From NCBI GenBank assembly GCA_937901915.1, contig CALGUD010000153.1, positions 17,913 through 81,912 on the forward strand: DNA of 64,000 nt. Reading direction: 5' to 3'. Position 1 is the first letter of the stretch; each line of letters opens with the position of its first letter. This DNA comes from an uncultured Flavobacteriaceae bacterium (GTDB lineage Bacteria > Bacteroidota > Bacteroidia > Flavobacteriales > Flavobacteriaceae). Below, one piece after another: positions 34,827-42,221 of the stretch. The notes under the pieces were generated by a model, which had not been told where the DNA came from, searched no databases, and saw only the letters and a list, made by a program, of their open reading frames with translations. The position numbers and the translations under genes were made by a program.

Positions 34827-37800
34827 ATGAAGTTCAGAGACTATAAAGGATTGGATCTCCCAAAAGTAGCAGAAGAAATTCTCAGCTATTGGGAAGAAAA
34901 CAACATTTTCGAAAAGAGTGTAACTTCCCGTGAAGGCAAAGAACCTTTTGTGTTTTTTGAAGGGCCGCCATCCGCCAATGGCCTGCCCGGAATTCATCAC
35001 GTAATGGCTAGAGCCATTAAGGATATATTTTGTCGTTATAAAACCCAAAAAGGATATCAGGTAAAACGTAAAGCAGGTTGGGATACACATGGCCTACCTG
35101 TAGAACTTGGTGTTGAAAAAGAACTGGGGATTACAAAAGAAGATATAGGCACAAAAATTTCAGTTGAAGAATACAATGCAGCCTGTAAAAAAGCGGTTAT
35201 GCGCTATACCGACGTTTGGAATGATATGACCCGAAAAATAGGTTATTGGGTAGATATGGACAATCCGTACATTACCTATAAACCAAAATACATGGAAACG
35301 GTTTGGTGGTTGCTGAAACAAATCTATGACAAAGGATTAATTTATAAAGGGTATACCATACAACCCTATTCTCCAAAAGCGGGGACAGGATTAAGTTCAC
35401 ATGAGATAAATCAGCCCGGGTGTTACCGGGATGTAACCGATACCACGGTAGTCGCCCAATTCAATGCCAAACAAGAAACATTGCCTGAATTACTGAAAGG
35501 GTATGGTGATATTCACCTTTTGGCATGGACCACTACTCCCTGGACATTGCCTTCAAACACAGCTTTAACAGTAGGCCCTAAGATAGATTATGTGTTAGTT
35601 AAAACTTTTAATCAATATACTTACGAGCCTGTTCAGGTAGTGCTTGCTAAAAACCTGGTTTCTAAAATATTTTCAGGCAAGTTTTATCAAGCAGATAACA
35701 AGGAAGAGTACAAACAATTCACTTCTGACAGCAAAAAAATACCTTATGAGGTTTTAGCCGAATGTAAAGGAGCTGACCTGGCCGGGATTAAATACGAACA
35801 ACTTTTACCATACGCACAACCCTATGAACACCCTGAAAATGCATTCAGGGTCATTACAGGAGATTTTGTAACTACCGAGGACGGTACAGGAATTGTACAC
35901 ACAGCACCCACATTTGGTGCAGATGATGCCAAGGTAGCAAAAGAAGCTGTTCCCGAAGTACCACCCATGCTTGTTAAAGATGAAAACGACAACCTGGTTC
36001 CGCTGGTGGATTTGCAGGGACGTTTTCGTGCTGAATTACCCGAAATAGGAGGGAAGTATGTAAAAAATGAATATTATGATGAAGGAACAGAACCGGATAA
36101 ATCCGTTGATGTAGAAATTGCCATTAAGTTAAAAGAAGAAAACAAAGCCTTTAAGGTTGAAAAATATGTACACAGTTATCCGCATTGCTGGAGAACTGAC
36201 AAACCTGTACTTTACTATCCGCTGGATTCGTGGTTTATAAAAATTACTGATGTAAAGGATAAAATGTATGAATTAAATAAAAGCATCAACTGGAAACCAA
36301 AAGCAACCGGAGAAGGCCGGTTTGGCAACTGGCTTCAGAATGCAAATGACTGGAACCTTTCTCGTTCCAGGTTCTGGGGAATCCCTTTGCCAATCTGGAG
36401 AACAGAGGACGGAAAGGAAGAAATCATGATCGGTTCTGTTGAAGAATTAAAAGCTGAAATGGATAAGGCGGTTAAAGCCGGTATCCTGAAAGCCGATTTG
36501 TTTGCAGATTTTATAGTTGGTGACCTCAGTGATGAAAACTATGATAAAATAGACCTTCATAAAAATATTGTAGATAAAATCGTACTGGTTTCTCCTTCCG
36601 GAAAACCCATGAAACGCGAAAGTGACCTAATCGATGTATGGTTCGATTCAGGCGCAATGCCCTATGCACAATGGCATTATCCTTTTGAGGCCCCCTCTAG
36701 CTCCCCCAAAGGGGGAGAATTAAAATCTCCTAAATATCAGACTGCAAGGAAATCGTCTTATCATCTTTTAAAAGAGTTGAAAGAGCAAAGAAGAAAAAGT
36801 CCTACCGAAGGAGAAAAAGTGCTTTGGGAGTCTTTAAAAGGCAAAAAACTTGAAGGATATAAATTTAGAAGAGAGCACATTATAGATGAATTTATAGTTG
36901 ATTTTGTATGCCTTACAAAAAAGCTAATTATTGAAGTAGATGGAGGTTACCATCTCAGACCCGAAATACAAGAAGCAGATACTTTAAGGACAGCAATTTT
37001 AGAAGAAGACCTGGGATACAAGGTAATTCGTTTTACCAATGAAGAAGTTATAGGAGATATAGATTATGTTTTAGACAGAATTCTGAAAGAACTAGAAGTC
37101 CTCCCCTTGGGGGAGGATTTAGGAGGGGCTATAAGTGGTGTGGTCTCCATGGATGAAGAACTAAAAGTCCTCCCCTTAGGGGAGGATTTAGGAGGGTCTT
37201 TCCCGGCTGATTTCATTGCCGAAGGTGTTGACCAGACCCGTGGATGGTTTTATACCCTGCATGCTATTTCAACCCTGGTATTTGACAGGATAGCCTATAA
37301 AAATGTAGTATCCAACGGACTCGTGCTTGATAAAAACGGGCAAAAAATGTCTAAGCGATTGGGCAATGCGGTAGACCCATTTACCACAATTGAAGAATAC
37401 GGCCCTGATGCAACACGCTGGTACATGATCAGTAATGCCAATCCGTGGGATAACTTAAAATTCGATCCGGAAGGGATTGCGGAGGTGAGAAGAAAGTTCT
37501 TTGGAACATTATATAATACCTATTCGTTCTTTAGCCTCTATGCCAATATTGATAATTTCACCTATAAAGAAGATGATATTCCTTTAGCTGAAAGGCCGGA
37601 AATTGATAGATGGATATTGTCCGAACTCAATACACTCATTAAAAAGGTAGATGATGCTTATGCAGATTATGAACCTACCAAAGCTACAAGAGCTATTTCA
37701 GATTTTGTGCAGGAAAATTTAAGTAACTGGTTTGTTCGGTTAAGCAGAAGGCGTTTCTGGAAAGGGGAGTATGGTCATGATAAAATTTCTGCATACCAGA

Positions 37801-38705
37801 CCTTATATACTTGTTTGGTTACAGTTGCTAAATTAAGTGCTCCTGTGGCCCCGTTTTATATGGACAGGCTCTATAAAGATCTCATAAATACAACAGGCAA
37901 AGAACAGTTTGAGAGTATCCATTTGGCTGATTTCCCTGATTTTAACAGGGATTTTGTAGACAAATCCCTGGAAAGTAAAATGGAAAAGGCTCAGATAATA
38001 TCATCATTGGTGTTGTCATTACGTAAAAAGGAAATGATAAAAGTAAGGCAGCCATTACAAAAAATAATGATTCCGGTACTTGATGATGCTCAGAAAAATG
38101 AGATTTTGGCTGTTGCAGACCTCATAAAATCTGAAGTAAATGTAAAAGAAATAGAACTTCTGGATGATGCTTCAGGTGTGCTTGTAAAACAAATTAAACC
38201 AAATTTTAAGGTATTAGGTCCCCGATTTGGGAAAGATATGAAGCTGATTACCAGTAAAATACAAGAGTGGAGTCAAAAAGAAATTACACAAATTGAAAAA
38301 ACGGGCGAAATCACCGTTGAAATTAACGGAAAAAGTATTACATTGAACGCCGATGAGGTTGAGATTTCATCACAGGATATTGAAGGGTGGTTAGTAGCCA
38401 ACTCAGGAGCAATAACTGTAGCATTGGATGTTACTATAACAAGCGACTTAAAAAAAGAAGGCGTTGCGCGTGAGCTTGTTAACAGAATTCAAAATCTTAG
38501 AAAGGATTCCGGATTCGAAGTAACGGACAAGATAGATGTTAAACTTCAAAAAGACGGATTTGTTGAGCAGGCAGTAGCCAGTAATATAGATTATATAAAA
38601 GCAGAAACCCTCACTGCGGATCTTAACTTTGAAGACCATCTGGATAGTGGTATGGAAATTGCTTTTGATGAAGTTAAAACCAGATTGTTTATTCAAAAAC
38701 ACTAA
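34827..38705 (+). CDS. ileS: Isoleucyl-tRNA synthetase containing an in-frame DUF559 endonuclease insertion
   Basis: A 1292-residue class Ia synthetase that charges tRNA-Ile. The HIGH-type motif is GIHH (55-58), the editing domain spans about 200-400, KMSKR is at 840-844, and the anticodon-binding and C-terminal regions follow. Bacteroidota IleRS is normally near 1120-1140 residues; here about 170 extra residues (622-791) lie between QWHYPFE and FPADFIAEGVDQTRGW, which in relatives are joined by a short loop. The insert encodes an intact-looking DUF559 domain and hairpin repeats, listed separately. All catalytic motifs on both sides are kept and the frame is open throughout, so the enzyme is presumably active with a large surface insert. 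It is followed 4 bp later by the dksA-like gene. Confidence 0.95.
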   Translation: MKFRDYKGLDLPKVAEEILSYWEENNIFEKSVTSREGKEPFVFFEGPPSANGLPGIHHVMARAIKDIFCRYKTQKGYQVKRKAGWDTHGLPVELGVEKELGITKEDIGTKISVEEYNAACKKAVMRYTDVWNDMTRKIGYWVDMDNPYITYKPKYMETVWWLLKQIYDKGLIYKGYTIQPYSPKAGTGLSSHEINQPGCYRDVTDTTVVAQFNAKQETLPELLKGYGDIHLLAWTTTPWTLPSNTALTVGPKIDYVLVKTFNQYTYEPVQVVLAKNLVSKIFSGKFYQADNKEEYKQFTSDSKKIPYEVLAECKGADLAGIKYEQLLPYAQPYEHPENAFRVITGDFVTTEDGTGIVHTAPTFGADDAKVAKEAVPEVPPMLVKDENDNLVPLVDLQGRFRAELPEIGGKYVKNEYYDEGTEPDKSVDVEIAIKLKEENKAFKVEKYVHSYPHCWRTDKPVLYYPLDSWFIKITDVKDKMYELNKSINWKPKATGEGRFGNWLQNANDWNLSRSRFWGIPLPIWRTEDGKEEIMIGSVEELKAEMDKAVKAGILKADLFADFIVGDLSDENYDKIDLHKNIVDKIVLVSPSGKPMKRESDLIDVWFDSGAMPYAQWHYPFEAPSSSPKGGELKSPKYQTARKSSYHLLKELKEQRRKSPTEGEKVLWESLKGKKLEGYKFRREHIIDEFIVDFVCLTKKLIIEVDGGYHLRPEIQEADTLRTAILEEDLGYKVIRFTNEEVIGDIDYVLDRILKELEVLPLGEDLGGAISGVVSMDEELKVLPLGEDLGGSFPADFIAEGVDQTRGWFYTLHAISTLVFDRIAYKNVVSNGLVLDKNGQKMSKRLGNAVDPFTTIEEYGPDATRWYMISNANPWDNLKFDPEGIAEVRRKFFGTLYNTYSFFSLYANIDNFTYKEDDIPLAERPEIDRWILSELNTLIKKVDDAYADYEPTKATRAISDFVQENLSNWFVRLSRRRFWKGEYGHDKISAYQTLYTCLVTVAKLSAPVAPFYMDRLYKDLINTTGKEQFESIHLADFPDFNRDFVDKSLESKMEKAQIISSLVLSLRKKEMIKVRQPLQKIMIPVLDDAQKNEILAVADLIKSEVNVKEIELLDDASGVLVKQIKPNFKVLGPRFGKDMKLITSKIQEWSQKEITQIEKTGEITVEINGKSITLNADEVEISSQDIEGWLVANSGAITVALDVTITSDLKKEGVARELVNRIQNLRKDSGFEVTDKIDVKLQKDGFVEQAVASNIDYIKAETLTADLNFEDHLDSGMEIAFDEVKTRLFIQKH
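36690..36720. repeat. Left boundary hairpin repeat of the ileS insertion
   Basis: GCCCCCTCTAG followed by the perfect stem CTCCCCC-AAA-GGGGGAG (36701-36717). Read on the other strand it resembles the right-hand units, hairpin first and then a GGGGGC run, so the element has inverted ends. Confidence 0.7.
37089..37130. repeat. Right boundary repeat of the ileS insertion, copy 1
   Basis: A 42-bp unit with hairpin TCCTCCCC-TTG-GGGGAGGA (37099-37117) then TTTAGGAGGGGCT. Translated as ELEVLPLGEDLGGA. It matches copy 2 at 37158-37199 in all but a few positions; the copies start 69 bp (23 codons) apart, which keeps the frame. Confidence 0.85.
37158..37199. repeat. Right boundary repeat of the ileS insertion, copy 2
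   Basis: Second 42-bp unit, translated as ELKVLPLGEDLGGS, ending exactly where the conserved IleRS sequence FPADFIAEG resumes. Confidence 0.85.
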
Positions 38706-38709
38706 TATT

Positions 38710-39093
38710 ATGAGTACAGATGTTAAAGTAAGGTATTCTGACAAAGACCTTGAGGAATTTAGAGTTTTAATCGAAGAGAAAATCGTAAAAGCTAAAAATG
38801 ATCTTGAATTATTAAAGAGTGCCTATATGAACGATGGTAATAATGGTACCGATGATACTTCTCCTACTTTTAAAGCCTTTGAAGAAGGTTCTGAAACCAT
38901 GAGTAAAGAAGCAAACACAGCATTGGCAATTAGACAGGAAAAATTTATAAGGGATCTAAAAAATGCTTTGGTACGTATTGAAAACAAAACTTATGGTATA
39001 TGCAGGGTTACAGGCAAGCTTATCAACAAAGAACGTTTAAAATTAGTTCCACATGCCACTTTAAGTATTGAGGCTAAAAATATGCAAGCATAA
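38710..39093 (+). CDS. DksA/TraR-like protein with a degenerate zinc finger
   Basis: A 127-residue DksA/TraR-type RNA polymerase-binding protein. Residues 1-90 form the coiled-coil hairpin (DLEEFRVLIEEKIVKAKNDLELLK, with TDDTSPTFKAFEEGSETMSKE at the tip), followed by a C-terminal globular region YGICRVTGKLINKERL. Only one cysteine of the C4 zinc site is left; the others are replaced (T, K/L and S), so it probably folds without zinc. DksA tunes transcription with ppGpp through the secondary channel. The frame is open from 38629 inside ileS, but MSTDVKV at 38710, 4 bp after the ileS stop, is the proper start. The order ileS, dksA-like, lspA is a common block in Flavobacteria. Confidence 0.88.
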   Translation: MSTDVKVRYSDKDLEEFRVLIEEKIVKAKNDLELLKSAYMNDGNNGTDDTSPTFKAFEEGSETMSKEANTALAIRQEKFIRDLKNALVRIENKTYGICRVTGKLINKERLKLVPHATLSIEAKNMQA

Positions 39094-39117
39094 ATTTTAC
39101 AAGAATTTAACTTTACA

Positions 39118-39148
39118 AATGCCCTGCTTTTGCAGGGCTTCATATTTT
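39118..39148 (+). terminator. Rho-independent terminator after ileS-dksA
   Basis: Stem GCCCTGC (39121-39127), TTTT loop, GCAGGGC (39132-39138), then a T-rich stretch. Confidence 0.85.
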
Positions 39149-39317
39149 TACGCACTTAGTATAATATTGTAAAGATTTCATTTCGCCCGGTTAAATACTA
39201 TTACCTGATAATTATTTGTTAAATACTGTGAATAGTAATATTTACGTCAATTAAGAGAAATAAAATTCTTATTTTTAGCACTCATAAATTTGAGCTGCAT
39301 AAGGTTATTGATTAACT

Positions 39318-39959
39318 ATGTCATTAAAAAAAGTATCCCTTATTATTGTATCAATCTTGTTAGTTGACCAACTTTCAAAGATATATATCAAAACTCATTT
39401 TGAATTGTACGAAACAGTAGAAATATTCTCCTGGTTCAGACTATTATTTATAGAAAATGAAGGAGCAGCATGGGGAACAAAATTAAGTGATTTTATACCT
39501 TTTATTTCAGATAGGACCGGAAAACTAATATTAACGCTCTTCAGATTAGTGGCAATCACCGGAATTGGATACTGGCTGTATGATTCAATTAAAAAAAATC
39601 ACCCGAAAGTTTTAATATTGGCTATATCTTTAATTTTTGCAGGAGCTTTTGGAAATATTATTGACTCTGTTTTTTATGGAATGATTTTTAACGATAGTCA
39701 CGGACAGGTTGCTTCATTATTTTCTAGTAATCCTTATGGCTCATTATTTCATGGAAAGGTGGTAGATATGTTCCAGCTTCCTTTTATAAAAGATAAAATA
39801 TTACCGGAATGGATCCCTTTTTACGGCGGTAGCAGATTTACTTTTTTTGAACCTATATTTAATGTAGCCGATACTTCAATAAGTACAGGCGTAGGAATAT
39901 TATTGGTTTTTAATAAAAAAGCATTTCCTAAAAAAAAACAAGGGGAAACCAATGATTAA
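39318..39959 (+). CDS. lspA: Lipoprotein signal peptidase (signal peptidase II)
   Basis: A 213-residue four-helix membrane protease that removes the signal peptide of prolipoproteins after the lipobox Cys is lipidated. The first helix carries the family residue Asp17 (LLVDQLSK), the central loop has NEGAAWG (48-54), and the two catalytic aspartates are Asp150 in GKVVDMFQ and Asp185 in FNVADTSIS. The many lipoproteins in this window are its substrates. A periplasmic loop of about 45 residues (124-168) is longer than in proteobacterial enzymes, normal in this phylum. Its stop overlaps the stop of the convergent response regulator by a few bases. A -7-like TAAATTTG lies at 39285-39292. Confidence 0.95.
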   Translation: MSLKKVSLIIVSILLVDQLSKIYIKTHFELYETVEIFSWFRLLFIENEGAAWGTKLSDFIPFISDRTGKLILTLFRLVAITGIGYWLYDSIKKNHPKVLILAISLIFAGAFGNIIDSVFYGMIFNDSHGQVASLFSSNPYGSLFHGKVVDMFQLPFIKDKILPEWIPFYGGSRFTFFEPIFNVADTSISTGVGILLVFNKKAFPKKKQGETND

Positions 39960-40369
39960 GCCGAGTCTCTGGTAAAGATCTCTTCGATCTTACTGATATT
40001 TATGGGTTTAATTAAATAGTCAGTAACAGATGAAAAAGTTTTGGCTTTTTTATAATCTTTTGGGTCTATGGAAGAACTCACCACATATATTGTAATAGAT
40101 TTTTTTGTTTTGTTTTCAATTTGCAGAAATTCCTCAAGAAATTGCCATCCATCCATAACAGGCATATTAACGTCCAGAAAAATGATTTCAGGAATTTTCT
40201 CTGCATCATTACCTGGCAAAATAGACTTAAAATGATCTAAGGCTTCTTTTCCATTGCTAAAAACCAACAGATTCTGGGAGAGCTTTTTCAACTCAATAAT
40301 TTTTTTTAATAAACTAATATACATGTTGTCATCGTCAATGATGCAACCTAGTTTTATGGGTGAATCCAT
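39956..40369 (-). CDS. Single-domain response regulator (CheY-like)
   Basis: A 137-residue receiver domain without an output domain. The acidic pair is IDDDN (11-15), the phosphorylated Asp66 lies in FLDVNMPVMDGW, the conserved Ser/Thr in VVSSS (about 96-100) and Lys121 in LIKPI. It is 10 bp downstream of a histidine kinase on the same strand, so it is the probable phosphate acceptor of that kinase. Single receivers work by binding a partner protein or as phosphate relays. The downstream target is not in the window. It overlaps the stop of lspA tail to tail. Confidence 0.92.
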   Translation of the reverse strand: MDSPIKLGCIIDDDNMYISLLKKIIELKKLSQNLLVFSNGKEALDHFKSILPGNDAEKIPEIIFLDVNMPVMDGWQFLEEFLQIENKTKKSITIYVVSSSIDPKDYKKAKTFSSVTDYLIKPINISKIEEIFTRDSA

Positions 40370-40379
40370 GAATAATTAA

Positions 40380-41465
40380 TTAAAACCTTATTTTAAATGT
40401 TGTACCTGTATCAACTTCACTGGAAACACTAATATTTCCACCAAGGGATTGTATTTGATTTTTTGTGATAAAAAGACCGATGCCCGTTGCATCTGAGTTT
40501 AAATGAAATGTTTTATACATTCCAAAAATTTTGTTTCCATACAGGTTCAAATCGATCCCCGAACCGTTGTCGGTGACTTCCATAAAATTCGCCTGGTCTT
40601 TTTTATAGGTCGTAATTATTACTTCAGGTTTACGATTAGGGTGTTTGTACTTAATTGAATTTGTTATTAAATTTAATAAAATACTTTCTAAATATGCAGG
40701 AATGTATTCAATTTCTTCTAATTTAGAAAAGTCGCTCTTTATTGTGGTCTGATTTTTTTCTATAATTTGTTTAATAGAATTTGTTACTCCCATAAGAATA
40801 TCCTCAAAGCGGATCAGGCTTTTTTGTTGATTCCTGTTATTTTCAATGGTTGTGATTTCATTAAGGTGCTCTATGGTATTTGCTAAACTGCCGGAAATAT
40901 CCCTTACACTTTCCAGTAATTTGAGTTTTTCATCTTCATTGGTCAAGGTATCAAAAAGATGCACAACTAATTCGAGGTTGCTGGAGTGTGAACGTAAATT
41001 ATGAGAAACAATATGCGCAAAATTAGAAAGGCGTGAATTCTGGGCTGCAATTACTTCCAATGATTCCATAATACGCAATTCCCTCAGTTTATTTTCATCT
41101 ATATTCTGAAACACTCCCCTTACACCAATTATTTTTTTATCATCATAGATAGGTTTTCCTATGGCCCTGACCCAAAATTCCTTTTTTTTATAGGTAAGCA
41201 TTTTTAATTCTTCCTCAAATGGAACACCATAGGTATGACATTTGTAGAGCAATTTAATTACAAACTCATGTTGATCTTCTCGGTAAAAACTCAACGCGTT
41301 TTCTATTTTAGGAGACACTCCCTCCGGTAATTCAAGAATTTTTTTGCCCTGGCTATCCAGGTATACTTTAAAATTTACAGTATCAACATACCAACCGCCT
41401 GTTTTTGTCATCTCGGCAGCTTCTTCATAGAAAAAAGGATTGTGTTTCAGGGAATTTGAGGGCAT
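40380..41465 (-). CDS. PAS domain sensor histidine kinase
   Basis: A 361-residue soluble kinase. Residues 8-125 form a PAS fold (FYEEAAEMTKTGGWYVD at the start, FWVRAIGKPIYDDKKIIGVRG at the end), followed by a dimerisation helix pair with phospho-acceptor His155 in IVSHNLRSH, and a HATPase domain with NLITNSIKYKHP (N box), VTDNGSGIDLNLYGNKIFG (G1 box) and ATGIGLFITKNQ (G2 box). No membrane helix is present, so the signal is intracellular, perhaps a redox or small-ligand cue sensed by the PAS fold. It forms a two-gene operon with the receiver 10 bp downstream. Confidence 0.92.
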   Translation of the reverse strand: MPSNSLKHNPFFYEEAAEMTKTGGWYVDTVNFKVYLDSQGKKILELPEGVSPKIENALSFYREDQHEFVIKLLYKCHTYGVPFEEELKMLTYKKKEFWVRAIGKPIYDDKKIIGVRGVFQNIDENKLRELRIMESLEVIAAQNSRLSNFAHIVSHNLRSHSSNLELVVHLFDTLTNEDEKLKLLESVRDISGSLANTIEHLNEITTIENNRNQQKSLIRFEDILMGVTNSIKQIIEKNQTTIKSDFSKLEEIEYIPAYLESILLNLITNSIKYKHPNRKPEVIITTYKKDQANFMEVTDNGSGIDLNLYGNKIFGMYKTFHLNSDATGIGLFITKNQIQSLGGNISVSSEVDTGTTFKIRF

Positions 41466-41498
41466 TATACTTCTCTATTTGTTTGGTTTAATTAAAAG

Positions 41499-42068
41499 TT
41501 ACTCTGTAAAGCAATAGATTTTATTGGGTGTAATACAATAATCTAATTTTATATCGGTATCAAAAGTATGGTTTATTTGTTTTTCAGCCTCAAAAAACGA
41601 AACTCCTACTTTAATACTGTCGGATTTACATTTAGAAAGAAACCTGTCATAAAACCCCTTTCCATACCCAATGCGGTTACCACTTTCATCAAAAGCTAAC
41701 AGAGGAACAAAAATAACATCAATTTTAAGTTCCGGGACTTCAATTCCATCAACAGGTTCCGGGATAAAGTATTTATTTATTTTTATTTTGGTATTATCTG
41801 TCAGCAAAAAGTGGGTTAGTGAACAATTTTCAAAATCACTTCTTGCTATAACTATTTCTTTGTCTTTTCCTTGCAGAATGCTTAGTATAAATGAAGTATC
41901 GACCTCTTTCTTTTCTTCAATAGTTAAAAAAATATGGTAGTATGTTTTATTCCATATATTTATATTGAGTAAATTATTGGCAATATCAATACTCATTTTT
42001 TCAATATCAGCCTCAGGTAACCTTTCACGTAGTTTTTTATATTTTTTTCGAAGTTCGGCTTTAGTCAT
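41499..42068 (-). CDS. 5-formyltetrahydrofolate cyclo-ligase
   Basis: About 189 residues. The N-terminus MTKAELRKKYKKLRERL is typical of this enzyme, and the C-terminal region has VPLLAFDESGNRIGYGKGFYDRFL, the ATP and substrate loop signature. It converts 5-formyl-THF with ATP to 5,10-methenyl-THF, recycling a folate by-product. The frame is open to an ATG at 42104, but the ATG at 42068 gives the standard start. It lies 33 bp upstream of the kinase on the same strand and could lead that transcript. Confidence 0.9.
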   Translation of the reverse strand: MTKAELRKKYKKLRERLPEADIEKMSIDIANNLLNINIWNKTYYHIFLTIEEKKEVDTSFILSILQGKDKEIVIARSDFENCSLTHFLLTDNTKIKINKYFIPEPVDGIEVPELKIDVIFVPLLAFDESGNRIGYGKGFYDRFLSKCKSDSIKVGVSFFEAEKQINHTFDTDIKLDYCITPNKIYCFTE

Positions 42069-42185
42069 GCCACAAAGGTAGTGAAAACTCTGTTTTGAAA
42101 ACATTCAGCTATAGGCAAGGATACTTCAAGCATAATTTTGATCTTTAAGGCATGGAAATTGAGGATGAAAATTTACAATTACAAA

Positions 42186-42216
42186 TTGTTTTGAGCTTAA
42201 TGTTTTTTTAACTTCG
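42186..42216 (+). promoter_or_regulatory. Predicted uvrC promoter
   Basis: TTG (42186-42188), 20 bp, TAACTTCG (42209-42216), one base off TAnnTTTG and ending 5 bp before the ATG, which would put the start of transcription at or next to the start codon. Confidence 0.4.
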
Positions 42217-42221
42217 TTGTT

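Larger units (their letters stand above)
36690..37199 (+). mobile_element. In-frame DUF559 (Vsr-like) endonuclease insertion within ileS
   Basis: About 510 bp encoding residues 622-791 of the fusion. The central 115 residues have the DUF559 order: SPTEGEKVLWESLKGKKLEGY, then FRREHIIDEFIVDFVC, LIIEVDGGYH (PD-(D/E)xK core with Asp, Glu-x-Asp and His), a helix with EADTLRTAILEEDLGY and KVIRFTNEEV. The domain is edged by hairpin repeats: on the left CTCCCCC/GGGGGAG at 36701-36717, on the right two 42-bp direct repeats (37089-37130, 37158-37199) each with a TCCTCCCC/GGGGAGGA stem. The left repeat is an inverted relative of the right ones. No intein splicing residues (N-terminal Cys/Ser, C-terminal His-Asn) are present. 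Stand-alone DUF559 genes with similar G/C-rich hairpin flanks are common in this phylum. Confidence 0.85.

Noticed and set aside
36690..37199. The ileS insert as a classical intein
   Set aside because: There is no Cys/Ser/Thr at the left junction with intein block A and no His-Asn before the right junction; the nuclease is DUF559, not LAGLIDADG or HNH.
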